Shown piece by piece: positions 17,344 through 25,555 of a stretch of 44,226 bases of DNA (positions are counted from its first letter, which is position 1; every line of letters begins with the position of its first letter). The DNA is from an uncultured Erysipelotrichaceae bacterium. Its GTDB lineage: Bacteria; Bacillota_I; Bacilli_A; Erysipelotrichales; Erysipelotrichaceae. Where the stretch lies: contig OMYM01000012.1 in assembly GCA_900315225.1 (NCBI GenBank), positions 1 through 44,226 on the forward strand, read 5' to 3'. The position numbers and the translations under genes are program-made. The notes beneath the pieces were generated by a model, which had not been told where the DNA came from, did not search any database, and saw only the letters and a list, made by a program, of their open reading frames with translations.

Positions 17344-18306
17344 ATGGTTAGAAAAATTGGAGTATTAACCTCGGGCGGAGATGCGCCAGGAATGAATGCG
17401 GCAATCCGCGCCGTCACAAGAATCGCCTTGAATAATGGAGTGGAAGTCGTTGGAGTGCATAATGGATATCGCGGGCTTCTTGAATCCAACTTTGAGCCAA
17501 TGTCGCGTAGCAGTGTCTCGGAAATCCTTGACAAAGGCGGCACAAAGCTTGGCTCGGCAAGGCTTCCTGAATTCCGTGAAGAAGAAGTCCAGGATCAATG
17601 CATCAAGAATCTAAAGAGAGAGGGAATCGATGCATTGGTTGTCATTGGCGGCGATGGATCTTATCGCGGGGCGCTTGCCTTGACAAGAAAAGGCATCAAC
17701 TGCATTGGCTTGCCTGGCACGATCGACAACGACATTCCTGGAACCGATTTAACAATCGGCTTTGACACTGCCTTGCGCACATGTGTGGAAAACGTCGATA
17801 AACTGCGCGATACATCCAGTTCCCATCATCGTTGCTCCATTGTCGAAGTCATGGGCAACCGTTGCGGAGACTTGGCATTGTACACTGCCATTGCATGTGG
17901 AGCCGAAATGGTCATTACACCCGAAACAGGCTACGATGAGCTAGAAGTCCTTGAAAAGCTGAGATACCTTGGAGAAGCTGTCAGGAAGAACCATGCGATC
18001 GTCATCATCTCGGAAAAGATCTGCGATGTTGACGCATTGGCAAAAAAAGTTTCGCTCAAGACCAATTTCAGTGGAAGGGCAACTGTCCTTGGACATATCC
18101 AAAGAGGCGGATCACCAACGGCGCAAGACCGTATGCTGGCTAGCCGCATGGGAGAAAAGGCTGTCGATCTTCTGGTGGAAGGCATTGGCGGTCATTGCGT
18201 TGGCATTATCGACAACCAAATCTCGTCAATCCCGATCCAAGAAGCATTGGAAAGACCTCGCAAGAGCAGAAAGCACCTGTATCGTCTCTTTGATCGTCTC
18301 GTCTAG
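17344..18306 (+). CDS. pfkA: ATP-dependent 6-phosphofructokinase
   Basis: Pfk phosphorylates fructose-6-P to fructose-1,6-bisphosphate, the committed step of glycolysis. The 320-residue protein is the size of the bacterial tetrameric enzyme. Signatures in order: LTSGGDAPGMNAAIRAVTR (ATP site), GGDGSYRGA, PGTIDNDIPGTDLTIGFDTA (catalytic Asp in TIDND) and GHIQRGGSPTAQDRMLASR. The presence of GGDGS favours ATP over pyrophosphate as phosphoryl donor. It has its own promoter and is followed after 12 bases by a metallo-hydrolase gene, probably cotranscribed. Confidence 0.97.
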   Translation: MVRKIGVLTSGGDAPGMNAAIRAVTRIALNNGVEVVGVHNGYRGLLESNFEPMSRSSVSEILDKGGTKLGSARLPEFREEEVQDQCIKNLKREGIDALVVIGGDGSYRGALALTRKGINCIGLPGTIDNDIPGTDLTIGFDTALRTCVENVDKLRDTSSSHHRCSIVEVMGNRCGDLALYTAIACGAEMVITPETGYDELEVLEKLRYLGEAVRKNHAIVIISEKICDVDALAKKVSLKTNFSGRATVLGHIQRGGSPTAQDRMLASRMGEKAVDLLVEGIGGHCVGIIDNQISSIPIQEALERPRKSRKHLYRLFDRLV

Positions 18307-18318
18307 AAAGGTCTAGCC

Positions 18319-18939
18319 ATGGGCGACATTATCATTACATATTACGGACACAGTTGCTTTAAGGCATCCTGCGACAAAGGCTCGGTTATCTTCGACCCTT
18401 ACGAAAACAACAGCGTGCCTGGTCTTCGGCTGCCAGAAAACCTTGCGGCAGACATGGTTCTCTGCTCGCACTCGCACAGCGACCACAATGCATCTGGGCT
18501 TGTTTCCTCAAGTGGCAACAATTGTTTCGATGTCGATGTTGTCACGGTCCCCCACGACAACGAAGGCGGCGCAAAGCGTGGCATGAACGACATTTCCATT
18601 GTCCATATGGACGGCAAACGAATCGCCCATTTTGGCGATATTGGACGCATGCCGACTAGCTCGGAATACGACATATTGAAGGGTTTGGATCTTGCAATGA
18701 TCCCAGTCGGCGGATTTTTCACCATTGACATACGGCAGGCATTGGACATTGTCCGTTGCATTAAGCCAAAGAAAGTCATCTTCATGCACTTCCGTCGCGA
18801 TGACACTGGCTACAATGTGTTGAGCGATATTGACCAGTTGGATAGAGAATACGATTCCATCCGCTTGTTGCCGCAAAGTGAAATCGCGCTTTCAGATTTG
18901 CCGCATAACGCATGTTGTGTGCTTACCGCAATGCAATAA
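18319..18939 (+). CDS. MBL-fold metal-dependent hydrolase
   Basis: This small metallo-beta-lactamase-fold protein of 206 residues resembles the UlaG / UPF0173 group. It opens with ITYYGHSCFKA and has the metal motif HSHSDH at residues 51-56. Further candidate ligands are the Asp in HFGDIGRM and the His in KVIFMHFRRD. Its substrate is unknown. AAAGG precedes the ATG. It follows pfkA closely and ends at a strong two-way terminator, so it is probably made together with phosphofructokinase. That may hint at sugar-phosphate or lactone metabolism but proves nothing. Confidence 0.8.
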   Translation: MGDIIITYYGHSCFKASCDKGSVIFDPYENNSVPGLRLPENLAADMVLCSHSHSDHNASGLVSSSGNNCFDVDVVTVPHDNEGGAKRGMNDISIVHMDGKRIAHFGDIGRMPTSSEYDILKGLDLAMIPVGGFFTIDIRQALDIVRCIKPKKVIFMHFRRDDTGYNVLSDIDQLDREYDSIRLLPQSEIALSDLPHNACCVLTAMQ

Positions 18940-18943
18940 ACGC

Positions 18944-18975
18944 AAAAAAACAGGCTTGCATGCAAGCCTGTTTTT
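18944..18975. terminator. Bidirectional terminator between the MBL gene and RNase J gene
   Basis: CAGGCTTGCA (18951-18960) and TGCAAGCCTG (18961-18970) form a perfect inverted repeat. Seven A residues precede it and five T residues follow, so it can stop both convergent transcripts. Confidence 0.9.
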
Positions 18976-18990
18976 AGTTTGCAAATGTGA

Positions 18991-20778
18991 TCAACGCTTC
19001 TGGATCTTCGACTGGATTTCCGCGATCGCCGCCTTCTGGTTCAAGATTACAGGGATAACGATCGGATTTCGGTTGGTCTTCTTGTATAAATATGGCTCAA
19101 GGGAAGACTTAATGCAGTTCTTCAATTCGCCAAATGTTGTCCGCTGCTGCATCTTTTTCTTCAATGCATCATAGACAACCAACTCGGCATCCTTGAGAAG
19201 CATCTGGTTATCCTTGATGTAGACAAAGCCCCTGGACACGATGGAAGGACGGCAAAGTATCTTGTTGTATCTTGAGTCAATCGTCACAATCACCGCCACA
19301 AGCCCATTTTGGGCGAGAATCCTGCGGTCCTTGATGACGGAGGTACTCAATCCTGTGGCATCGTTTCCATCAACGTACACGGCATCAGTCTGCACACGCT
19401 CATTCGCCATGAAACACTCGCCATTGCGCAAGACAATGATATCGCCATTGGAACAAATAAAGCAATTTTCCTTCGGCACGCCCGTCTCGACAGCTGTCTC
19501 CGCGTGCTGAACAAGCATCTTGTATTCGCCATGGTTTGGCATGAAATACTTGGGTTTGATCAGGTTTAGCATCAGCTTCTGCTCTTCTTGCGGCGCATGT
19601 CCTGTGGTATGGTACGAGTTCAACGTTGAATTCGTGATGACATTGGCACCAACCCTTGTCAGCTGGTTGATGACACCGCCAACCGATTGCGCATTACCTG
19701 GAATCGGGTTGGACGAAAATAATACCGTATCGCCTGGTATGATGCGTAGCCATTTATGCGTTCCGTTGGCGATCCTGCTCAAGGCTGCCATTGGCTCTCC
19801 CTGGCTGCCGGTGCAGACAATACATATGCGGTTGGCAGGAAGGGTATTCAATTCATTGCCTGAAATGAAAGCTTCTGCAGGAATATCGATGACACCCATC
19901 TTTTGGCCAATGTCCACTACGTTTTCCATGGACCTGCCAAACACCGCAATCTTTCTGTCGCATTGCACCGCCGCCTCAAGGATCTGGTTGAGGCGCAGAA
20001 CATTAGAAGCAAACGTTGATATCAACAAGCGCCCTGGCGTCTTTCGCATGCGCTCAATGATTGCCTTGGCTACCGCCTTTTCCGATATGGAGGAGCCAGG
20101 GACGGATGAGTTTGTCGAATCACTCATTAACAACGACACTCCAATCTGTCCCATGTATGCCATCTTTTGGTAATCGGCATTGGTCCCGACAGGCGTCATG
20201 TCAAACTTAAAGTCGCCTGTTTCGACAATTCTTCCATTGGGTGTGTTGATAAATATGCCCAGGCTGTCGGGGATTGAGTGGACTGTATCGAAAAAGCCAA
20301 CGGTGAAATGCTTTGTCTTTACCCGGGAATCCGAATCAATTTCAACAATGCGGACATTCCTGAGCATGCGATGCTCCTCTAGCTTTTTTTCGATCAGTGC
20401 CTTCGCAAAGCGCGGCGCATGGATTTCTCGCAAGCGAACCTGCTGTAGGAAATAGGGGATTCCGCCAATATGATCCTCATGACCATGGGTGATCAACAAA
20501 GCCTTGATTTTCTGCTGATTCTTGACCAGATATGTGTAGTCCGGAATAACGTAGTCCACGCCAAGCAGATCGCTTTCCGGAAACTTTACCCCGCAGTCGA
20601 CAATGATAATCTCATCGTCGTGCTCAAAGCAATACATATTCTTGCCGATTTCACCGAGTCCGCCCATAGCGTAAACAAGTGTATCGGTCTCATGGTTAAT
20701 AACCTGTTCACGAAAATCTGCGTTGGCAATACTCGAATAACGGACTTCACGGACTGGTCTTCCGCTCGTTACATTCAT
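18991..20778 (-). CDS. rnj: Ribonuclease J
   Basis: RNase J is a 5'-3' exonuclease and endonuclease central to RNA decay and maturation in Bacillota. The 595-residue protein has a metallo-beta-lactamase domain with HGHEDH at residues 98-103, HSIPDSLG, GDFKFD and SDSTNS. A beta-CASP insert follows with STFASNVLRLNQI, GRSM, the CTGSQGEP loop and HTTGHA, and then a C-terminal domain. AGAGGT precedes the ATG. It has its own promoter and lies downstream of def on the same strand. Only one paralogue is in the window, so J1 cannot be told from J2. Confidence 0.95.
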   Translation of the reverse strand: MNVTSGRPVREVRYSSIANADFREQVINHETDTLVYAMGGLGEIGKNMYCFEHDDEIIIVDCGVKFPESDLLGVDYVIPDYTYLVKNQQKIKALLITHGHEDHIGGIPYFLQQVRLREIHAPRFAKALIEKKLEEHRMLRNVRIVEIDSDSRVKTKHFTVGFFDTVHSIPDSLGIFINTPNGRIVETGDFKFDMTPVGTNADYQKMAYMGQIGVSLLMSDSTNSSVPGSSISEKAVAKAIIERMRKTPGRLLISTFASNVLRLNQILEAAVQCDRKIAVFGRSMENVVDIGQKMGVIDIPAEAFISGNELNTLPANRICIVCTGSQGEPMAALSRIANGTHKWLRIIPGDTVLFSSNPIPGNAQSVGGVINQLTRVGANVITNSTLNSYHTTGHAPQEEQKLMLNLIKPKYFMPNHGEYKMLVQHAETAVETGVPKENCFICSNGDIIVLRNGECFMANERVQTDAVYVDGNDATGLSTSVIKDRRILAQNGLVAVIVTIDSRYNKILCRPSIVSRGFVYIKDNQMLLKDAELVVYDALKKKMQQRTTFGELKNCIKSSLEPYLYKKTNRNPIVIPVILNQKAAIAEIQSKIQKR

Positions 20779-20846
20779 AATTATTACCTCTTTCTGTCTT
20801 GTTAATCAGGCGTAGCCTAAAAAACGAATCGTATTGTGTTGGAAAC

Positions 20847-20855
20847 ATTATAGCA
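20847..20855 (-). promoter_or_regulatory. Candidate promoter of the RNase J gene
   Basis: On the minus strand an extended -10, TGC followed by TATAAT, lies about 70 bases before the ATG at 20778. No good -35 is visible. The leader would be about 60 bases. Confidence 0.6.
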
Positions 20856-20898
20856 TTAAAAATCGAAATGAACAGTGCGAATTATCCAGAAACATGGA

Positions 20899-21465
20899 CT
20901 ATATCACCATTGCGCCGGGAATTTCCTCGAATGGGTCTTCCTTGTTGATACGATCATAAAATAATATGCCACTGAAGTGATCGATTTCATGCTGAAGAAT
21001 GATCGAAAGATATCCGCGCGCCCTGATTTCCACTTCCTTGTTTGTCAAAAGATCAAAGGCACGCACCTTGATCCTTGCGCTGCGAGCGACATGTCCTTCG
21101 TGTTCATCCTGGACGGAAAGACATCCTTCGCCACAATCCAGGTATGCCTTCTGGGTGGAATAGGATACAATGCGCGGGTTGGCAAGCATGAATTGAATCG
21201 GGATTTCATTGCCGTCCTTGTCTACATCGACCACCGAGATTGCGGTAAGCTGGCGAGGTATGCCAAGCTGTATCGCGCTAATGCCCACGGCGGGGCGCAA
21301 GTTGTATTTTTCCGCCTTTTCCTCGTCTATGGAATCGACGACATATTGAAGCATATCCCTCAGAATAGCTTGGTTTTCCTCGGAGAGGGGCAGTTCCACC
21401 GGCTCCGACTTGACACGGATCAAAGGATCTGTGTCCTTGATGATGGTATCATTGTTAATCAACAT
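20899..21465 (-). CDS. def: Peptide deformylase
   Basis: Def removes the formyl group from the N-terminal methionine of new proteins. The three family motifs are present: GISAIQ at 61-66, EGCLS with metal-binding Cys115, and QHEIDH with His159, Glu160 and His163. The 188-residue length and the insertion between motifs fit the type 2 Gram-positive enzymes. Motif 1 has Ser where the consensus GxGxAxxQ usually has Gly, a mild variation. GGAGG precedes the ATG. A strong promoter lies about 100 bases upstream, inside the end of the neighbouring peptidase gene. Confidence 0.95.
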   Translation of the reverse strand: MLINNDTIIKDTDPLIRVKSEPVELPLSEENQAILRDMLQYVVDSIDEEKAEKYNLRPAVGISAIQLGIPRQLTAISVVDVDKDGNEIPIQFMLANPRIVSYSTQKAYLDCGEGCLSVQDEHEGHVARSARIKVRAFDLLTNKEVEIRARGYLSIILQHEIDHFSGILFYDRINKEDPFEEIPGAMVI

Positions 21466-21572
21466 TTTTTAACCTCCGTCTTATTCCACGGCAACAAGGC
21501 AAAAACACCGAAACGTGGTTCGCTATGCCACCGCAATCTGTACAATTAATTTTTCCATTCACCGATCACATT

Positions 21573-21601
21573 AGTATATCCATTGCCTTTTTCTTTGTCA
21601 A
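21573..21601 (-). promoter_or_regulatory. Strong promoter of def, overlapping the end of the P1 peptidase gene
   Basis: On the minus strand TTGACA (complement of 21596-21601) and TATACT (complement of 21573-21578) are exactly 17 bases apart. The -35 box overlaps the stop codon of the peptidase gene (21598-21600). The resulting def leader would be about 100 bases. Confidence 0.75.
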
Positions 21602-22554
21602 AGAACGTCAAGTGCGCTTGGAATGCCCAAACAATCGCCGCAAGGCCTTGCGGCGGCCTCGATCGCCTTGGAGATCGCAATGGAGGAAAGATGCCCCAGC
21701 AAATTGACATCGGCCTTTACCTCCCCTGAAGCAAGCGCATAGATACTATCGCCGTCATACATCGTATGGGCGGGGCGAATGCTGCGGGCAAAGCCATCGT
21801 GCGCCATCATTGCAACCTTCAGCAGGGAAGCCTTGTCGATCAATGCATTGCATATGATTGCCGCAATGGTGGTGTTCTGGCGAAACAGGTTTTTGCCGAG
21901 GATATCCTCCATGGACGCTTCACCCGATACAAAAGACTTTGCCTCTTTGTCAAAACATCCCGCAATCTTTTCGCCCGTCTCATAGGCAAACACATCGCCC
22001 GCCGCATTCAACGCAACGATCGCCCCGATGCACAAATCGTTGCATCGAATGGCGTATGAGCCAATGCCGCTTTTCATAATATGCTTTGGTCCAAGAAGCT
22101 TTCCAACTGTGCAGCCTGCGCCTGCGCCAAAACACCCATCCTGGTAGTTGCTATCTTCTGCGTTGATGCAGGCTTGATAGCCTAGGGCTGCATCCGGACG
22201 CACCTTGCTGGATCCCACGCCCAAATCAAACAGACAGCTGGCACTGACGATTGGAACAACGCCATGGTCTGTTTCAAAGCCAATTCCTCTTTCTTCGAGA
22301 TAGCGTACAACGCCGCTTGCCGCATCCAGCCCAAAGGCGCTGCCCCCCGACAAAAGCACGGCATTCACCCCATCATTGGACGCAACGGGTGAAAGGAGTG
22401 CTGTCTCGCGCGAAGCAGGCGCCCCACCCCTGATGTCGCAAGCACACAGTGCCTTTTTGTCTGGAAGGATAACAGTGCAGCCTGTGCCTGCCCCAGGGTA
22501 TTCCGCATTGCCAATACGAAATCCTTGGATTTCCTTGATATTGATTTCTCTCAT
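21598..22554 (-). CDS. P1 family peptidase (DmpA/NylC-like, family S58)
   Basis: This is a member of the self-cleaving N-terminal nucleophile hydrolases that include DmpA aminopeptidase and NylC nylon-oligomer hydrolase. The 318 residues show VNAVLLSGGSAFGLDAASGV, FGAGAGCTVGKLLG and the probable autocleavage site in NTTIAAIICNA, where Thr228 after Asn227 would become the new N-terminal nucleophile. GAAAGGAAG precedes the ATG. It lies upstream of def on the same strand and could also be read into def, although def has its own promoter. The natural substrate is unknown, probably small amides or peptides. Confidence 0.87.
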   Translation of the reverse strand: MREINIKEIQGFRIGNAEYPGAGTGCTVILPDKKALCACDIRGGAPASRETALLSPVASNDGVNAVLLSGGSAFGLDAASGVVRYLEERGIGFETDHGVVPIVSASCLFDLGVGSSKVRPDAALGYQACINAEDSNYQDGCFGAGAGCTVGKLLGPKHIMKSGIGSYAIRCNDLCIGAIVALNAAGDVFAYETGEKIAGCFDKEAKSFVSGEASMEDILGKNLFRQNTTIAAIICNALIDKASLLKVAMMAHDGFARSIRPAHTMYDGDSIYALASGEVKADVNLLGHLSSIAISKAIEAAARPCGDCLGIPSALDVL

Positions 22555-22642
22555 GGTCTAACTTCCTTTCTTCTTTTGATATATCATAATATGAAATACC
22601 TTCATGTTTCCCGTTTTGTTCAATCACTGTATCGATTTGTGA

Positions 22643-22648
22643 TAAAAT
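22643..22648 (+). promoter_or_regulatory. Possible -10 box directly before the ftsW start
   Basis: TAAAAT ends only one base before the first ATG (22650) and seven bases before the second (22656). Transcription from it would start at about the second ATG. No good -35 is visible. Confidence 0.35.
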
Positions 22649-22649
22649 C

Positions 22650-23870
22650 ATGTCCATGACAACAATAGAAACAACGGTAAAAAGAAAAAGACTATTCAAA
22701 ATGCCGCGAGGTAGCGACCGCATCATCTATGTCGCCATGATACTGCTTTTGCTGTATGGATTGATCATGGTCGGCAGTGCATCGATGGGACTTTCCATCG
22801 GCAATAACATGGCGCTCTTGATCAACATAGGAAAACAAGCCGCATTCATGGTCGTTGGCTACCTTGCCATGGCGTGGATCACCAATCGTTTTACGCTTTC
22901 ATTCCTGAAGTCCGACAGCTTCATATACATGATCGTCTTGACTGGAATACTGCTTCTGCTATGCCTTGCCTTCAAGGCATCGTATGGCGCAAAGGCATGG
23001 ATCCACCTGCCGCTTGGCAAAACACTTGACGTGACATTGCAGCCATCGGAATTCGCCAAGGTCGTTGCCATCCTGACGGTTGCGGCACATACGGGAAACG
23101 TAACCAAAAACGTAAAAAACGGCTTTGAGATTCTTTCCCGTCCAATTGCCATCGTGGGCGTATATTGCTTCATCGTCGTAGTCCTCCAGCACGACTTCGG
23201 TTCGGCATCGATCATTTTCTTGATCACTTGCGTCTGCCTCCTGTTGCCAGACCACCCCAAGCTGAAAAAATTCCAGCAGATCCTGGCAGCGTTGTTTTGG
23301 GTCGCGGTCGCTTTCGCCGTGTTCATTCTTTCCCCCTGGGGTGAATCGCTGATCACGCGCATGACATTCCTGGACGACTACCAAATCAAGCGCTTCACTG
23401 CCGCGATCAATCCATTCGCCGACCAATACGACAGCGGTTACCACCTAATCAATTCCCTGATCTGTTTTGCCTCGGGGGACTGGCTTGGCAAGGGGTTTGG
23501 CCAATCCATCCGCAAATACACTGAGTTTCCCAACGCCAATTCAGACTTTATCGCAGCGATTCTTGTCGAAGAGCTAGGCTTTGCCGGCTTCCTTGTCCTG
23601 ATGGCACTATACAGTATGATCCTGATTCGGTTGTTCATGCATGCATGGCGCATCAAAAACGAACAAGCGCGTATCATCTTGATCGGCTCTGCGATGTATC
23701 TGTTGATCCACATGTTTTTCAATATCGGCGGCGTAACGGGCCTGATCCCCCTGACTGGCGTCCCGCTACTGCTAATATCCGCAGGAGGAAGCTCGACATT
23801 GAGTTTCCTTGCCTGCCTTGGGCTATGCCAGGCAGTGATCTCTGGCGAGCAGCGGGGAGAAATCAAATGA
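22650..23870 (+). CDS. ftsW: FtsW/RodA/SpoVE-family peptidoglycan glycosyltransferase
   Basis: SEDS proteins polymerise lipid II into glycan strands together with a class B penicillin-binding protein. The 406-residue protein has about ten membrane helices. It carries LQPSEFAKV, the large extracellular loop with DQYDSGYHLINSL, the GFGQSIRKYTEFPNANSDFI region and the C-terminal GLIPLTGVPLLLISAGGSS signature. I favour FtsW over RodA from the NANSDFIAAILVEELG stretch, but this is not certain. No ribosome binding site precedes either candidate ATG, and no other start exists in frame upstream to the stop at 22587. It overlaps rsmD as ATGA. Confidence 0.9.
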   Translation: MSMTTIETTVKRKRLFKMPRGSDRIIYVAMILLLLYGLIMVGSASMGLSIGNNMALLINIGKQAAFMVVGYLAMAWITNRFTLSFLKSDSFIYMIVLTGILLLLCLAFKASYGAKAWIHLPLGKTLDVTLQPSEFAKVVAILTVAAHTGNVTKNVKNGFEILSRPIAIVGVYCFIVVVLQHDFGSASIIFLITCVCLLLPDHPKLKKFQQILAALFWVAVAFAVFILSPWGESLITRMTFLDDYQIKRFTAAINPFADQYDSGYHLINSLICFASGDWLGKGFGQSIRKYTEFPNANSDFIAAILVEELGFAGFLVLMALYSMILIRLFMHAWRIKNEQARIILIGSAMYLLIHMFFNIGGVTGLIPLTGVPLLLISAGGSSTLSFLACLGLCQAVISGEQRGEIK

Positions 23871-24418
23871 GGATCATTGCCGGGGAATATGGCTCGCGGC
23901 GCATTATAGCGCCAAAGGGCATGGAGACGCGCCCCACGCTGGACAAAGTGCGGGAAGCGGTCTTTTCAACGCTTGGAGGCTTCTTCGATGGAGAATCATT
24001 CCTAGACCTCTACGCGGGAAGCGGAGCCAATGGTTTGGAAGCCTTGTCGCGCGGGTGCGGGATGGCAGTGTTTGTGGATATGTCGCGCAACGCCATTGCG
24101 GCGATCAACGAGAACATCACCGCGCTAGGTTGCGCCGACAGGTCGCGGGTATTAAAGATGAAAGACCTCAAGGCACTCTCGCTTTTGCGCGAAGAAGGAA
24201 AGCGATTTTCCCTTATATATATGGATCCCCCATACGCGAAACAAAAGAACATGGAGATCCTAGGGCTGCTACAGGAATATGGTCTTTTGGCAGATGGCGC
24301 AAGGGTTGTCATCGAGTCTAAGGCAGAGGATTCATTCACCCAGGACATTGAAGACTTGCGCTTCATCAAGAGCGCGCAATATGGAATCAGCAGGGTAACC
24401 TACTATAAAAAAGGGTAG
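23867..24418 (+). CDS. rsmD: 16S rRNA (guanine(966)-N(2))-methyltransferase
   Basis: RsmD methylates N2 of G966 of 16S rRNA. The 183-residue protein starts MRIIAGEYGSRRI and has RPTLDKVREAVFSTL, the SAM-binding LDLYAGSGANGLEALSRG and the catalytic DPPY. GGGGAGAAATCAA precedes the ATG at 23867; the longer open frame upstream is ftsW in another phase. It overlaps ftsW by four bases. In many Bacillota rsmD is followed by coaD; here the heat-shock operon follows. Confidence 0.94.
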   Translation: MRIIAGEYGSRRIIAPKGMETRPTLDKVREAVFSTLGGFFDGESFLDLYAGSGANGLEALSRGCGMAVFVDMSRNAIAAINENITALGCADRSRVLKMKDLKALSLLREEGKRFSLIYMDPPYAKQKNMEILGLLQEYGLLADGARVVIESKAEDSFTQDIEDLRFIKSAQYGISRVTYYKKG

Positions 24419-24427
24419 CCCTGTTTT
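24407..24427 (+). terminator. Weak terminator-like hairpin at the end of rsmD
   Basis: GGG and CCC pair around the rsmD stop codon TAG, with an A run before (24407-24412) and TGTTTT after. The A and T runs may extend the stem. The stem is short, so termination would be partial. Confidence 0.3.
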
Positions 24428-24441
24428 CTTTCAGAAAATTT

Positions 24442-24468
24442 TTAGCACTTAACACTTGACAGTGCTAA
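24442..24468 (+). promoter_or_regulatory. CIRCE operator 1 (HrcA binding site)
   Basis: TTAGCACTT (24442-24450), nine bases, CAGTGCTAA (24460-24468). It differs from the CIRCE consensus TTAGCACTC-N9-GAGTGCTAA by one base in each arm. The promoter -35 TTGACA lies across its spacer and 3' arm. Confidence 0.93.
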
Positions 24469-24486
24469 AAAGGAGAGTAATATATT
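24456..24486 (+). promoter_or_regulatory. Promoter of the hrcA heat-shock operon
   Basis: TTGACA at 24456-24461 is a consensus -35. An AT-rich -10 region follows, either TAATAT (24478-24483, 16-base spacing) or TATATT (24481-24486, 19-base spacing). It is a vegetative-type promoter flanked and overlapped by two CIRCE operators, so HrcA would block it directly. Confidence 0.75.
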
Positions 24487-24511
24487 AGCAGGCATTGGAA
24501 AGGAGTGCTAA
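24485..24511 (+). promoter_or_regulatory. CIRCE operator 2 (HrcA binding site)
   Basis: TTAGCAGGC (24485-24493), nine bases, GAGTGCTAA (24503-24511). The 3' arm is a perfect consensus match and the 5' arm matches in six of nine. It covers the transcription start region and touches the AAAGGAGG ribosome binding site of hrcA. Confidence 0.75.
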
Positions 24512-24526
24512 AGGAGGTGAACGAAG

Positions 24527-25555
24527 ATGCTGACACCGAGAAGGATAGAAATATTCAAGGCGATCGTAGATGAGTTCATCAAGACCGCCGAGCCAGTCGG
24601 CTCGAAAACCCTTCAGCAAAAGTATCACCTGCCGTATTCCAGCGCCACCATACGCAACGACATGCAAATGCTGGAAGAAATGGGATATCTGGAAAAAACC
24701 CATACGTCCAGCGGGCGCGTGCCAAGCACACGGGGATACAAGTTCTATTGCGAGAACCTGTTGAACGAATCCAGCATGGACAAGCGCATGGAGATAGCGA
24801 TCAGGGAGGCGTTTGACGCCGCTAGCTTCAACATTGAGGAAGCTGTCCAGCAAAGCTGCCAGATATTGTCGGAAATGACACAAATGACGGCAGGGGCGAT
24901 AGGACCTGATTCATCGATGCAGAAATTGGAACACATCAAGCTGTTCCAGATCGATGCACGCAACGCCGTCTGTGTATTCATCACGAACACCGGACATACC
25001 GAAACCCGCAATTTCCGGTTTGAGGAAGAGATACCCTTCTCCGACCTGGAGACATGCACCGACATCCTGAACAAACGGCTCAGGGGCGTGCCCATCAGCG
25101 AGCTGCCTGCGCGCATGCAGGATGTAAGGCCAGACCTAAGCCTGGCGGTAAAGCGACACGAATTGCTGTTCACCGCATTTGTGAAAGCGTTTGTCAACTT
25201 TGCCTCGGAAAGCATCTACTTCTCAGGGAAGGACAAAATGCTCTACCAGCCGGAATTCGAGGATATCTCGAAGCTGAAGCAATTGATGCAAATGTTTGAC
25301 GATATCTCGGTATGGAAGGAAATGCACAGCTCGGAAAAAGCCATAGCGACCACCACAAAGAAAGGCGGCACTCTGACCTGGTATGGCGACCTTGCCATCG
25401 CCAGGACGAAGTTCCGGGTCAATGACACGGAATCGGGCGAGCTGATGGTTGTCGGGCCAAGCCGCATGGACTACAACATGGTGATGAACATGCTGCAGTA
25501 CGCGGCCAGGCTGATTGAAAAAATGTACAGCACTGGAGGCAACGATGATGAGTGA
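24527..25555 (+). CDS. hrcA: Heat-inducible transcription repressor HrcA
   Basis: HrcA represses chaperone operons by binding CIRCE and depends on chaperonin activity for folding. The 342-residue protein has the N-terminal winged helix (RRIEIFKAIVDEFIKTAEPV, GSKTL, SSATIRNDMQMLEEMGYLEK, HTSSGRVPSTRGYKFY). A central GAF-like region and a C-terminal dimerisation part follow. A strong AAAGGAGGTGA site precedes the ATG. It is the first gene of hrcA-grpE-dnaK-dnaJ-clpB and is preceded by two CIRCE sites, so it is self-regulated. Confidence 0.97.
   Translation: MLTPRRIEIFKAIVDEFIKTAEPVGSKTLQQKYHLPYSSATIRNDMQMLEEMGYLEKTHTSSGRVPSTRGYKFYCENLLNESSMDKRMEIAIREAFDAASFNIEEAVQQSCQILSEMTQMTAGAIGPDSSMQKLEHIKLFQIDARNAVCVFITNTGHTETRNFRFEEEIPFSDLETCTDILNKRLRGVPISELPARMQDVRPDLSLAVKRHELLFTAFVKAFVNFASESIYFSGKDKMLYQPEFEDISKLKQLMQMFDDISVWKEMHSSEKAIATTTKKGGTLTWYGDLAIARTKFRVNDTESGELMVVGPSRMDYNMVMNMLQYAARLIEKMYSTGGNDDE

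Noticed and set aside
21530..21570. An 11-codon leader ORF in the def leader
   Set aside because: A short frame exists, but its only GGTGA-like site lies one base before the ATG, too close to work.
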